Assembly: GCA_030220185.1 (NCBI GenBank)
Contig: JASPKZ010001600.1
Span: 186,001 to 250,000, forward strand
Direction: 5' to 3'
DNA: 64,000 nt
From: Diploptera punctata
Taxonomy: Eukaryota > Arthropoda > Insecta > Blattodea > Blaberidae
Positions 1 through 13,100 of the stretch are shown here, piece by piece (position 1 is the first letter of the stretch; every line of letters begins with the position of its first letter). The position numbers were made by a program, and so were the translations under genes. Under the pieces are notes generated by a model that made no database searches, was not told where the DNA came from, and was given only the letters and a program-made list of their open reading frames with translations.

Positions 1-361
1 AGATATATGTTGTGGTCTAGATATTTGTACATCTAGCATTTGCAAAGTGTAAAACAATGCTTAAGAGAAACTATATCTTGCCATTTATTGCATTGTTCTA
101 GCAATTACATAGTTAGTCTTTCATTCCCTTGTGGAACATAAGAGTGTCAATGAGAGATCTCCATCTGACATGGTCGGCACCAATAGTCTTTATTTCTGTC
201 CAAGTTCTTCTAATGCTCTCTATCTTATTTCCGACAATCTCTTTCATTTTGATGTTTTTATATAAATTTATTACTCACATTAAAAGGACAAATTAATATT
301 TGAAGAGAAAAAAATCCCAGTTCAGGCAAAAATTGTTCTCTTAGATATTAATCTCTTCCTT

Positions 362-809
362 GTGCCTCTTTGGTTACTAAAATCTGTTTCAGTTCTCCAA
401 AATCCTATTCCAAAGTCCTTTTTAATGTCAAATAGCACCATATCAGATTTCTCTCTCTCATATCAGATTTCTTTAATCATCCTTAATTTGAGGGAATGTG
501 AGGTGATTAGCCCTCATTCCTTAAGTATTATGTTAGGGTTGCAACCTTAAGTCCTGGATACCTTGCACGCTTACTTAGCTTGTCTGTAAGCAGTGATTAG
601 GCATTTCCTCCTAAAGACAATAAGAGGTAAGGTTATTCTGCCAATACTGGTTGCCATTACCTCTGTAATTGTGAACAGGGCCACCATGGGAAGGCGAGTT
701 TGGCATTTGGAGAAAAGAGGCCATAACTTGCACATCTTTCCCCTTGGAACCAGCAGTTACATGATTATAAGTATTGTGAATCTCAGTAACACTGCATATA
801 TATATATAC
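362..809. other. Intronic or upstream spacer without a supported gene
   Basis: The opening 0.8 kb has no convincing coding signal. About 301-350 resembles the flank of the tRNA-like repeats found later (GAGAAAAAA next to a CCAGTTCAGGC-like acceptor, then TTGTTCTCTT). The rest is AT-rich unclassified sequence, presumably CDK11 5' intron. Confidence 0.4.
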
Positions 810-1481
810 CGGGCTTCCAATATAAATCCGGACCGGCCTCACGGGGTTTCACCCGTCAGGCAGCGCTCTCTCCTTGTCTGCATTTCACTCTGCCAGCCGC
901 TCGTCCTTGAACTAGTCAGTTTACTATCATTTGACAAGATGAGACGTCAGCTGACATTAGAGCAGCGCATTTATGTGTGTAAATGATATTATAAATACGA
1001 ATCAGCTCGTCGCGTTCGCGAGGAATTTATTCGGAACTTCCCTGGACAATTACCTCCTTCCAGATCGACAATCCACGATTTTGTGACTAAATTTGAGACC
1101 ACTGGTTCAGTACAAAATAAGAAACACACGCGAAGGCGTACGGTTCTCACCGAAGAAAAATTAGATGAAATTGGCGAAAATTTGGAACGTTCACCACAAA
1201 AATCATTACCGAAATTAGCACAACAAGTTGGGATTTCAGTATCTTCTGCACATACAGCAACAAAATTGTTAAAACTCAAACCTTACAAGTGTACACGTGT
1301 TCATTGTCTAAACCAAGGTGATCCCATAGCACGTGTGCAGGAGGACAACATTTCCAGCATTTTCTATAAGGTAAGAAACAGTTCAAGGAGGGTGGCAGGC
1401 AGGGTGAATTGCGGGAGGAAGAGACAGCACTGCATGCCGGGAAACTCCGTGAGGCCGGTCCGGTTTTATATTGGAAGCCCG
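810..1481 (+). mobile_element. Internally deleted DNA transposon with DUF4817-type HTH remnant
   Basis: The termini are inverted repeats of about 35-40 bp: CGGGCTTCCAATATAAA at the left and its complement at the right, both continuing into a CCGGACCGGCCTCACGG-like block. Inside, about 930-1330 encodes the helix-turn-helix N-terminal half of a mariner-superfamily transposase (STIHDFVTKFETTGSV and RRRTVLTEEKLDEIGENL are family-typical). A stop follows the first residues and the catalytic half is missing, so it is a non-autonomous derivative. The flanking target duplication is not clear. Confidence 0.75.
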
Positions 1482-2121
1482 TTATTTATTTATAATCTTT
1501 TTCCAATGATAATTTTACTTTTAGTTTTAAGTCACTTTGCTGTTAGAAGATATATTAAGGGGTATCTCATTTTATCAAATAGATCTTGTACTATTGTAGT
1601 AAAGAAGGAAAGAGAATTAAAATGTTTTATCTATTGATAGGTTATGAGTACCATCAGTTCCTGATGTTGGATGATTATTGTACATCATATCATTTAATAC
1701 CATCTCTTTTTCAAGACAGGTTTGATTATTTCCATGGTAAGTAAGGCTTAACATATATTGATGTTGTATAACATTTCATTGGTATTTCATTAAATTCTGA
1801 TTTTGTTCCGTTTTTTCTATAGGAATAGTGGTCAGAACTACAGTTTGGATCATGACTGGAGTTAATGGTATGTTGCTGCAAGTAAAAAGAAAAAAAATCA
1901 TTCTTCAAATGTATGAGTATATAATAATGTTTTCTTCCAGTTGTTGTTAAATCCATTAACATCAGATTCATGTACAGTAGAACCTCGTTTATCTGGATTA
2001 GCTGGAACCAGAAGTTGTCAGGATTAACAAAAATCTGGATAATTTGGAAAATTAAGTAGAATATAGTACACACAATAATTCTAATTACACGTGATAATAG
2101 CAAGTTTTATTTTAAAATACA
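1482..2121. other. AT-rich spacer, no gene seen
   Basis: I see no conserved coding motif, tRNA or clear repeat boundary here. The open frame on the minus strand (1726-2103) has no recognisable family features. Confidence 0.4.
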
Positions 2122-2123
2122 GT

Positions 2124-2335
2124 AGGAAGTAACATTAAGAGGTTGTTCAATAATTAATACATTTTGTCTGTTCATTCTTACCTCTTAGAGTTGTTTTTGT
2201 CAAACATATATTTCAGAGCTTCTTATCCCTATTGTCAGCGATTACAGACGATAGGGCTAAGAAGCTCTGAAACATATGTTCAACAAAAACAACTCTAAGA
2301 GGTAAGAATGAACAGACAAAATGTTTTAATTAGCA
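2124..2335 (+). mobile_element. Penelope-derived foldback element with left tail
   Basis: It begins with the tail AGGAAGTAACATTAAGAGG. Two inverted arms of about 90 bp follow (CATTTTGTCTGTTCATTCTT and its complement at the far end). The tail is present at one end only, as in the other PLE-derived elements of the window. The right arm carries a hammerhead-like core. Confidence 0.7.
2245..2284 (+). ncRNA. Degenerate hammerhead ribozyme motif
   Basis: CAGACGA (one mismatch to CUGANGA) is followed by a 6-bp helix II (AGGGCT with AGCTCT), GAAAC at 2269-2273 and the palindrome ACATATGT (2272-2279) ending in a GTT cleavage triplet. Helix I is weak. Confidence 0.5.
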
Positions 2336-2467
2336 AGTTTTATTTTTACAAACAATATGGTACAAACATTTAATCAGTGTTACTTCTACAATTTCTACTG
2401 CCCACGAGAATAATCTTGTGCCAATTTGGCACATTATTTACATGCAGCACAATCATATAAGTTCCAT

Positions 2468-2740
2468 TGAAGTTAATAGTGAGTGAAGAACATATTTTCA
2501 ACGACTCACCTCATACTATTTAAAATTTCTTTGATACCGACGGTTTCAGACAACATCTTGTCCCTCTTCAGTTATGACTTCCACTCAGTGTGACAAGATG
2601 TTGTCTGAAACTGTCAGTATCAAAGAAATTTGAAATTGTATGAGGTGAGTCATTAAAAATATGTTTTCCACTCACTATTAATGATATAACCTCATAATGT
2701 TTACTTCCCAACATTAATTTAAATATAATCCACTGAAGTT
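2468..2740 (-). mobile_element. Penelope-derived foldback element with right tail
   Basis: Inverted arms (GTGAGTGAAGAACATATTTT and the matching complement near 2670-2690) surround a short core. Only the right end has the tail CCTCATAATGTTTACTTCCC. The left arm holds a hammerhead core on the minus strand and the right arm a partial copy. Confidence 0.75.
2532..2575 (-). ncRNA. Hammerhead ribozyme candidate
   Basis: Read on the minus strand: CTGAAGA (2565-2571), a 6-bp helix II GGACAA/TTGTCT, GAAAC, then helix III ACCG-T-CGGT (2536-2544). The opposite arm (2610-2618) has ACTG-T-CAGT, so a C:G pair is replaced by U:A and pairing is kept. Helix I is poorly preserved. Confidence 0.6.
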
Positions 2741-4046
2741 GTATACGTTTGGAATTCTCCTCAATATTTAAATTGCCTAAACATCAAATTTTGAAGGAAA
2801 ACCAGTGAAAAACTATAGCACTTCGCATTTTGAGACAATTAAATTTACAAGAAGTCCAAAATTGATCTGGATGACCTGAAGATCCAGATTTAAAGAGGGT
2901 TGGGTAAATGGGATTCTGCTGTATGAGAATTGATAGTTAGAGATATTTTTTCATAACTTTGAACAATGCATTTCCAGTGAAATTTCTGTGCATAGTTTGT
3001 TGTAGAGTGGAGCTTCTAAAGACATTCAGCAACTTTCACTTTCCCTCCTTCATTTTTTAAAGCAAATTGCCATTTTCTCTAGTTAAAAACATTGGTTGAC
3101 TGACTTTGAACTTATTAAGTAAGAAAACAAATTAAACTTAATTTGCATCTCCATTTAAATTTCCAAAATGTGAAAAACAAATATAAATTAAATATCAATA
3201 AAACCTCATAATGTTAAAAATTCCCAAATTTATCATATTAAATTAAATGGTACATTCCTGTTAAAAAAGAAAAAAGTAATGTGAATTTGTTACTGTTAAT
3301 ATTATTCAGATATTCGGGGGGGAACATATTTATTAATATAACGAATCCATTTTATTAGTCTTGTTTAAAGTTCTTTAACATTTAAATTATATTCATCAGG
3401 AATTTCAGAGTTAGTTTTTCAATCTGACAATAATAGAGTGTAAGTAATTATTGTATAATAATAAGCCGTGCCTTTAGCTTAAAATTATCTCTTGATTATT
3501 TAAATTTCATTGTCAAATCAGAGATTTTAAGGTAAATATAATGTATAAAGAATTATGATTTATTAGTAAAAAGGGCATTGTTGTGTGTTCTGTAAAGTTT
3601 TATAAAACACTGTTTTTTGAAAATAGTGGAACTTCTTATCACAATATGGAATACAAAATAATTCACATGTTGATATTGTTGATGTAATATTTAGTTGTGA
3701 TGTAATTTTATAATTAATGTATTTTAAATTTATTAAATATATTGTGAGTTTTCTTTCACTTTGAATGTGGAGGAGAGAGAGTTATGCTGAAAATACATTT
3801 ATGTTGTGGCATCATGCACTTTGTCAAATACATGGAGAGGAAAATCTTGGTGAGTCTATCAGTACTCATTTATGTCCAAGACAGGTGGCTCAAATGAGCT
3901 ATTGAAATGAACACTGTGATCTTCTCAGTCAACATTGCATCTTTATATCCAGGATAACATGCAGGTATTAATTTAACATCAGGTGAAATGTAAGTAATTA
4001 AAAGGTTTGCATTATGATAATTTTTGTTCTTTCTACTTTTAATTAG
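2741..4046. other. AT-rich intron, no supported feature
   Basis: No exon of CDK11 could be placed here: frames are short and lack plausible splice pairs joining in phase to 4047. No element boundary is clear. Confidence 0.45.
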
Positions 4047-4174
4047 GTCTATATAAAATCTGAAAAATCTTCACATCATTCTCGACAACACAAAGAGGAA
4101 AGGACAAGAAGAAGAGAATATTCATCTCGTGGGAACAAGTATCATGATCGATCAGAGAGGAATGAATATTCAAG
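4047..4174 (+). CDS. Cdk11: CDK11 exon a (first in window)
   Basis: The exon is bounded by AATTAG and GTATGA. It enters in phase 0 and leaves two bases of a split codon. It encodes about 42 residues rich in Lys, Arg, Glu, His and Ser, the RS/RE-like low-complexity region typical of the CDK11 N-terminus. It is assigned by phase continuity and composition rather than a catalytic motif. Confidence 0.8.
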
Positions 4175-7100
4175 GTATGAACCTAGCAGAATAGAAAGAG
4201 AGGAAGGTTAGCAAGCGTCTCGTTTCTATCACAAGTGCACTAGTGTAGAATGAATCTGCTGCTGTCTATTATTTTTTATTTTAGCCATGGGACTATTACG
4301 AAATAGCATGATGTAATCTGGTGACAAATTATGAAATTAGGTGCATCAAGCTCTTCATTGGCACTATCAACCGCAGGTTAATGGCAGCAGGGACATAAGC
4401 TCCATACATCCCTATCCTGAGCTAATGTTTTCCAATCATCCCCTGTATAATCTACTTCCCTCAATTCATGGTTAACATTATTCTCCCACCTCATATTTGG
4501 TCTACCATCTGGTTGGTTTCCCTACAAAAAGCTTCCATGCCCCTCTTTCATTCCCTCATTTGTGCTACATGTCCTGCCCATCGAAGTCTATAAAGATGTG
4601 TATCTCACTGTTATGTAGTCTTCTCCGTTTGCCTGTCTGTTCATTCTCATTGGTCCATAAATTTTCATTATGAAATTATGTTAAGTTTTTAGATGCTCCA
4701 TGATAATAGAAACAGAGTACTGAGTGAGACAACATAATCAATCTATTCTGATACATCTTTTTTTCCATGATTCTTAGCTAACTTTTTTGGATCCATATTG
4801 TTTATATCATAATTTTTAAGTCAAATTCTAATTTATTTATTTCCCTTTCTCATAACTTGTTCTCGCCAAGAAATATATACTTCAGGTTTCTAATTATATT
4901 CTAAAACAGTAATCTATCCTATTTTTGATGTATCTTTTTTAATTATAGTAATATATAATTTACCTAACAATCCCCTATCATTTCAAAGAATAGAGTAAAC
5001 TGAGCTTTTCATTGGCTCTCATATTCATTACAAGTTGTAATAAGTTTGAGAAATAATGAACATCTCCCAGGCAACATCAATCTTGTTTACATCTTTGCAT
5101 ATTCATAGCTGAAATTGAAATGAAATCTAGGCTGCTAAATCAGAAATGATATCTCTCTGTTATAATGGTGATCTTTCTGTATTCTTATTCATACTGAATT
5201 TATTTAACATCATTTATATATAATAAAGGATACAAGAAATTAATTGTTTTTGTTAAATTTTCAGTATTAACGAATGGGGAGAAAGAGCTGCAAAATACTT
5301 AAAGAATAATGTAAATGTACAGGAAGAAGACAGTAGTGTAGAAAGTAATATACGCACATCAAAGCAGGAATTACATACTGATTCTCAGCATAAAATAGAA
5401 GATAGTAATCTTTCTATAAAAAAGGAATTATTGTTGAGAAAACAAATTCTCAAAGATATCAAGCTTTTTGAGGAAAAAATCAGGTATATAATTTATTTTC
5501 AGATTGTATATTTTTAATTGGCAGAATATTATTTAAAACAGAAGCAAAAAATGTTTCATAAAAATATTGATTTTTGTAGAGAATTATTACTTGTTTTTAT
5601 TTAAATTTTATTTTGAAATGCTTTAACATCTTGGATTATCAATATTACATAATTGAATTGGAAATATTTTACACCTCACCTCATAAAAATGTCTATTTTT
5701 CACCTGGCAAGGCATTTGTCTCCATCATCAGGTAAACTCCAACTACCTCTATTTTTATGAGATGAAGTATAAAAAATTTCCAATTCCATTATGTAATTAA
5801 AATTCATCGGAGAACATATTGTTTAAACAACTCACCTCATAGGATTCATGCTTCCATGATATCGCGATTTCAAACATAATCATGTTCATCGTCAGCCATA
5901 ACTCCGACTGATGAAATTCTTCGGCCGTCAACTATTCTATTGTCACCATCTTCAGTGCTGCTATCTATGGTTGAATTTATGAACTTCGAAATCAATGTAA
6001 TTTCGTTAGGGATATCAAAATTCATTGATCTATTTTTGTTTTTCTGAATGTATATTTTTTCCCAAATTGTCAATTCCAAAGGTTTCTCTACTTGTTTTAA
6101 AAGTTTAGTTTCTCTTCCAATTTTATGATGTTCTAATAAACTATGTGCAGCAATTGCAGATTTTTCAATTTCACAATTTTTAATATTTCTGAAATGTTCT
6201 TTTGTCCGAATTTCCAAATTTCTTTTTGTTTTTCCTATATAAACTTTATTGCAATCTTCACAATTTATTTGATAAATTCCAGATTTCTTACTGTCTGGAA
6301 CATTGACTTTTTTATTGGTACTTAGCAGATTACCCAGACTAAATTTATTTATTGGTGCCAAAGAAATGTTGTATTTGTCAAAAATTTTTTGAAATTTCCT
6401 ATGCATTTCAGGATGGCAAGTAATTTTCTTGTATTTTTTCTTTTCTTTGCAATTTTGTAGAGTAGTATATTCATTAAGTCTTTTATTGTGTTTGAATTTC
6501 TTCAACTTATTTATAATTAATTCTTTATCAAAACCATTTTATCTAGCAGTATTATGTTTGAAATCGCGATATCATAAAAAAAAAAGTAAAGTGATCCCGC
6601 AACAGGCCTCAGGAGGCCCTTGGGGTAGTAGGAGGTTAAGGCTCCCACTTTTTCTAGACAATCGACACTTTATGTCAGCCGGGTTGTGGAAGCATGAATC
6701 CTATGAGGTGAGTGTTTAAACAATATGTTCTCCGATGAATTTTAATGATTATACCTCATAATGTTTACTTCCCAACATTAATTAAATATATCCATTATGT
6801 AATGTTGATAATTTGCCTCATAGTGTTGCTTTTGCTTAGAATTTTTATATTGGATTATATTTGAACTTAGATCTTTGGGTGTATTTTTGTTGTTCTGTGT
6901 GTTCATTGCTATTAATTTTTAATAATTATTTATTTAGCATGTTTCACATCATCTTCCTGCACCCAATTAATCTACTGTCATTCTCCTCCATATCTCTGTC
7001 ATTCCAATCTCCATTGTCCAATCCTTTTTTTTCCCTCATGCTGCTCAAAACACCATCAGTCCCTGTTATTTTTGGCCATCCTCTTTATCTACTAAGTGGC

Positions 7101-10100
7101 ACCCACTTTAGTATTCTTCTTGGAAAACTGTCTTCTGTCATTCTTTTTATATGACCATACCATTTTATTAGTTTTTTATTAAATTCACAATTGTAGTTTG
7201 AACATTCATATTTTGTTAAATTACACTGTTTCTTATTTTATGTCTTCTAGAAATTGCAGCTGAATGCCTCAAAAAATCCAATTCTGCAGAATTTAATTTA
7301 CTTACTGTTATAGATTTTAATTTCCTTGTTTTTGCACCATATGTCAATGTATTGATTATTGTATTAAAAAATGTTTGTTTTTGTTTTAAAAATTATATTC
7401 TGATCCCATAAAACAACATTTAATTTTAGTATTGCAGAGTTGCCCTTATTTATCCTCTCATTAATTTCGACATAATGACTTCCATCTGCACTAATTTTTG
7501 TCCCCAAATTTACATATTCATCACATGCTTTTATTTTTCTATGTCAGTCTTCTAAAATCAGATCTTTTGATTTATTTCCTATTACCATATATTTGTCCAC
7601 CGCTGTGGTTTCGAGGTAGCGTGCTGCCTTGTCACGCAGCGGGCCCGGGTTCGATCCCCGGTCGGGGCAGTTTTTCTGGGTGAGGTTTTTATCGGGGTTT
7701 TTCCTCACCTGTAAGACAAATGTCAGGAAAACTTCAAGGCCCAAATCATATGGCCATCATCCTTATCATTATCATCATCATCCTTCACCAGTGTGGAAAG
7801 CAACGGGAAGCTACCACACCTACACAATTCCCTAGTAAAGCTGCAAGCATAGCATGAAAATGCTATGATTGCAGTGAAGGACCTGCCTTCGGGCAGAATT
7901 ACTATGGATGGACCATATATTTAATTTTGTCCAAATTTATCTTTAACACATTCACCTTTGTAGACGAGGTACACTTGCTTAACTCTGCCTATTATATATA
8001 TTGTATATCCCTTGGCAGGGTAATAGTTTGTTAACATTTATAAATAGTAGAGGAATATTAATGTTGAGTTGTTTTTGACTCACCTCATACTTCTTAAGAA
8101 GTATGAAGCGAGTCAAAAAAACTCAACATTAATTAAAGAAACCTCATAGTGTTATTTCCTACCTACATAACTTAGTAGAGAAATATGTTTTGGCCTTCAC
8201 CCTTATTGTGATCTCAAGTACCATTATTTATTACTTATTTTAGGAAGTCACACTGTCAGGTATATTAATTTAGGTACATTTAATCACTCACCTCATATTT
8301 TTCTTTAGGCAACATTTAGGGCCGCATGCAAATACATTAGTCTCTACTCAAATTACTTCCAATCACTGGTGAGCTGACTCACCGTGAGCAAGTGCAAAGA
8401 TCGAATTAGCTACCCACTAACTGGTAATGCATGAAAGTTGTCGTTTTTGTAATATTGGCAAGAAATTACAGAATTCTCAGCGATAAAACCACTTTCGTTA
8501 TTTTTGTCTGCTAGAGGAACGAATTTACGCTTGCGTCCCACAAATAATACCAATTACAATGACGTCTGCATTGTGCAATATTATGCCGATTCTCCTGTTC
8601 TTCCAGTTGAATTCTTTGGTAGACTCTATCAAATTTCTCTTCTCCGCATATACCGAAAACATGATTGAAGTCTTCAAGGTCCGACATCTTGGATAAAGCG
8701 GCAAGGTTTCAAACTACATCAGTTCCCTTCGGGAATCTCACGATTTGTTTCTCTCTCAAGTTACCTCGTCAGGTAGCTTACGAATTTCAACAATTATTAT
8801 CGCATGAACAGATTTCTGAGTAAGCAAAATCGTATTAGGATACAACTTTCTCAGCAGAGAACGCCTTTTACGGTCTAATGCATTCATAGATTCGACCCTT
8901 AATCACTCACCTCATATTTTTCAGGTAACATTTAATCACTCACCTCATATGAACCATTATCTTTTGTTCATTTTGAATGTCTGAAAGTAGGCAATATAAT
9001 TTAAATCCAGTTTTTGGGGAAATGCATTGAGCATTTAAACCTGAAGCGAATGGGTTAATCCCCATTTTTCATATTCCTCCTTCAGTTTTCTTGTCATGTA
9101 CTCAAAATCTTCATAATCTTCTGCCATCAGTAGCAAATAGCAACAAATAAATCGTATCTTCTCCTACCTTTATTCCCATAGATGAGAGTATAAACATTAA
9201 TAATGGAGAAATGAATCATGGTAATGAGATTCTAAACTTAATTTTCCTTAACAACAGGAAAACTCCAATTATAATTTAAACCAGGGATCTCGTGAATATG
9301 ACTCCTGTGTGTGCTAACTTGATTTGTTGAATTAGTCTTGATTTGAAAAAATAATTGTGTTAGCTACAGTGATTTCATTTTTTTAGAAATTAGAATTTTT
9401 ATATATTGTGATTACTAGATTATAAATTTGTACAGGGCATAGATTAATTAAACCAAATAAATTTATCCAGTGATAGAGAGGTTGCAGACAAGCAATTTGA
9501 GATAGGAAACCCGTGGTCTCTGATATCTGAGAATCATATATTCACTCTCCATTGATGGATTTTTATCAAACTTGAAGGGATGATGCATGAAGAATCTAAT
9601 AAGACTGCAAGCATGTATTTTATGAAACATGATTCTTTGTTTAAACTAAGTAGGAAGTAACACTATAAGTAGAGATCCATGAAAGTGGTTTTATTTTTTA
9701 GGGAAAATTTGTTTTAAAATTTCGATGTTATTGGGAATTTGGTGGTTATTCTAAAAAAAAATGTAAATTTGAGTCTTTTTAATCATAGTTTGAATTATTA
9801 AACCCAATAAGCAAGCTGTGCAAAACATTTCTTCCACTTACTTGTGTTTTGCACACTTTTAACTTTACTAACTAACCTCTCTTGGTTAATTCTTGTTTTT
9901 TCGACCCCAACGCTATTAGGACATCCGAGGGCTAGGGAGTCTTTCCTTTCTTCCATTTCTTCTTTCCTTTATTTTCTTTTCTTCTCCAGAAAAGCCTGAC
10001 CAGAGGCTATAAGATGGCAGCCCCATCACTGGTCTTGCCTTCCTTTGGCCAGCAACCAATCAAAGGGACTATTATTATGCTTTCAAGTCTTATACGAGAA

Positions 10101-13100
10101 TTTCCCGAGGTACGCTGGAGGGGAAATTTTCTATAGGATCGTAACAGGCCTGGGCCTAATACTTGGAAGGAAGAAGAAGAAGAAAAAGAAGAAGAATAAT
10201 AATAATGTATCCAGTAGTTTAAGGTCAACTTTTAGCTTGTACAATTGATATCTATTTTAATACACTAAAATGCATGGTCACTAATTTGTAAGCAAAATTG
10301 ACCTTTTCAGAAAAAGCAACCATGGTGAGTATCTCTGCCTTCGATCACTCACCACAACACCATACTGAGAAATATATTTTTCTGAGTCCACATTTGAAGT
10401 TGGGATACCAGATGGCTTCAAGAGATGTTTTGACAAATTTGGTATACTCTTCCCTCAAAGAGCAAATCATTTTGCGAATGTCTGCATGGTTACACTCTGG
10501 TCGTTTCAACTCTTCTTTTATGAGGTCTACACTAAAATGCATGGTCACTAATTTGTAAGCAAAATTGACCTTTTCAGAAAAAGCAACCATGGTGAGTATC
10601 TCTGCATTCTCAGGTTTCAATCTCTGCCTTTGATCACTCACCACACTTACCATACTGAGAAATAGATCTTTCTGAGTCCACATTTGAAGTTGGATATCAG
10701 ATGGCTTCAAGAGATGTTTTGACAAATCCGGTATACTCTTTCCTCAAAGAGCAAATCATTTTGCAAATATCTACATGGGTACACTCTGGTCGTTTCAACT
10801 CTTCTTTTATGAGGTCTTGAGGAACAACATAGCCTTCATTAGAATTTAGAATATTTAATGGCACTTGCATATGACAATTTCTTCAATTCCACAATGGCAC
10901 TGTCAGCACTGAGAATTTGATTACTAAGTGTCCTGGGGTCAAATAATTTACTAACTGCTGCAAACACCAATTTTGAAGGGTCTTCCACAATCAAGTTTTT
11001 CAGCTTCGTAAGACTCTATTATGCAGTAGTTTTCAACTGGTTCACCACTTCAGCTTTCCTGAGAGCTGTCGTCTCTTGCAATAAAGTTGTGAGTTGTGTC
11101 GAGAATACCTCTTTTGTTAATAAATCAAGCATGTTCTCCATAACCTTTGGTTTGGAATGAAGAACATGAGCTGTCAATGTTACTGCCACAGCATATATAT
11201 TATCTAGATCCTGTTTGATACTTCCTAATAGAAATGACACAAGAAATGTTACTTTGTAAACAATTTTGCATTTTTAATTGTTATTTCTTTAGAAAAAGAA
11301 TTACAAAAATTTTGCCAGTGTTTTTGTTGTATAACTTTTTCAATAACTTCCTAATAAATAGTGATCTACTATGTTCATCTAGTTTTTTAATAAATGCTTA
11401 GGAAATAGTGTAAATTATTTTAGTCAACTTTTTTAATGAATTTTGAAAAAAAAAAAACTGAAATAATTAATGTAATTAAATGAAACTAAAACTTAAAGTT
11501 TTATATGATTTTCGTATTTATTACAATATAAATTTGTAACAGCTGTTTTGGTACTTTGTACCTTCTTCAGACATGATTACAAATGAAGGTACAAAGTACT
11601 GAAACAGCTGTTACAAATTTATATTGTAATAAATATAAAAATCATATAAAACTTGAAGTTTTATTTTAATTTAATTAAATAAATGTGGATTTTCATCAAG
11701 TAAACGCCAAATCAATTGATTATGAAATAATTTATAGTTAAAGACATCTGAAAATTTGACAAAGTCCTTGTAATTTTTTTCTGAAAAGAGTAAGAGTAAA
11801 ACATGCAAAAATTGTTTACAAAATAGCATTGCTTCTGTTGAGCGCTCAATTTTATTTTTAAATGGATGGGAATGGGTAGGGGACTTTCTAATGCGACTGA
11901 GCCAGCGTGACCAGTTGAAATTATGTGCCGGTCAAATTTAGATGGTGGTGCAGCAATTGTAAAAAAGTAACATTGAGAAGCACCTCTATCGGTTTGCTAT
12001 GGATATGGCACCATCATATGTGGCAGTTAAAAAGAAGATGGAATCCGAAAACTGTGTTTAAAAATGCATTATGAAAATTTCGCGAATAGAACAAAAAATC
12101 TCCGGAATTCATTGAAAATTTTAAATTTCGGTATTATTTTGTGATTCATAAATTTTTTTTTTAGCTTATGGGAAGTGGATTTAAGAAATGGTACAAGAAA
12201 ATGACAAAATTAGAACATTTTGCGTTATTGCAACTCGCGAATTTCACGGATCTCTAACCATAAGACATTAATAATTAAATTTTAATAATTCCTCCTTACT
12301 TCATAATTTGTCTTCTTTTTAGACTCCAGAAAAATTTGCATTTAGATTGGAGTTTCTCAGATAGCTCACTTGTCTAAGTACGAAAGGTCCTGGGTTCAAA
12401 CCCCAGTCTAAGCATATAATTTTCCTCTTCAAATATAATTTATCCATCATAGTAGTAGTATTCAAATGTTCTGAAGCTCTTGATTTGTCATCATTTGCTT
12501 GATTTATCCATCATTGAGATGTATGCAGTGAATAATATAATATTGAAAGAAGCTGTACTGGCTTTTAATGTAATATAAAATTCCCAATTAAAGGTCTTCT
12601 TAATAAAGAAGCCACGATTTGGAAGATAGAAGCATTGGCTTCATAGCATTTGGTGCACGGGAATTAAAAACGTATATAAGAGAAAAATTTGCGTTTAGAT
12701 TGGAGTTTCACGGATAGCTCACTTGATAGAGCATTTGTCTAGAGTATGAAAGGTCTCGGTTCGAACCCCAGTCTGAGCGTATAATTTTTTTCTTCAAATA
12801 TAATTTATCCATCATCAAGATGTATTACTCTAAAAACAAAAGTTTTAGCTTTTCAAGGGTATGAGCAAAAAAGAGTAAAAATCCAATTAGAGAATAAAAT
12901 AATAGAACAAGTAAACAATTTTAACTATCTGGGATACAATATATCATATAGAAAAAGTGAAGACATTGAAAACAAAATAAATTTAATATTGAGTGGAGAA
13001 CATATTTTAATAACTCACATCATACAATTTCAAATTTCTGTGAGACCATTGGTTTCAAACAAATTTAAAATTGTATGAGGTGAGTTATTAAAAATATGTT

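Larger units (their letters stand above)
5798..6791 (-). mobile_element. Penelope-like element, GIY-YIG part, inverted ends
   Basis: A 12-bp target duplication CCATTATGTAAT flanks it (5786-5797 and 6792-6803). The ends are inverted (ATTCATCGGAGAACATATTG with its complement near 6718-6740). The tail CCTCATAATGTTTACTTCCC occurs only at the right. The interior encodes a PLE endonuclease on the minus strand. A fragment of a SINE (6575-6672) interrupts it. The reverse transcriptase portion is absent, so it is 5' truncated. Confidence 0.88.

Noticed and set aside
1726..2103. 125-codon minus-strand frame
   Set aside because: It has no family motif, unusual composition and no splice or promoter context. 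Probably chance.
3765..3850. Additional upstream CDK11 exon
   Set aside because: The stretch is purine-rich and precedes a GT, but all frames meet a stop or fail to join in phase with 4047.
5700..5745. Hammerhead on the minus strand (CTGATGA...GAAA)
   Set aside because: CTGATGA and GAAA are present, but the best local pairing uses part of the CUGAUGA box and no palindromic helix III follows.
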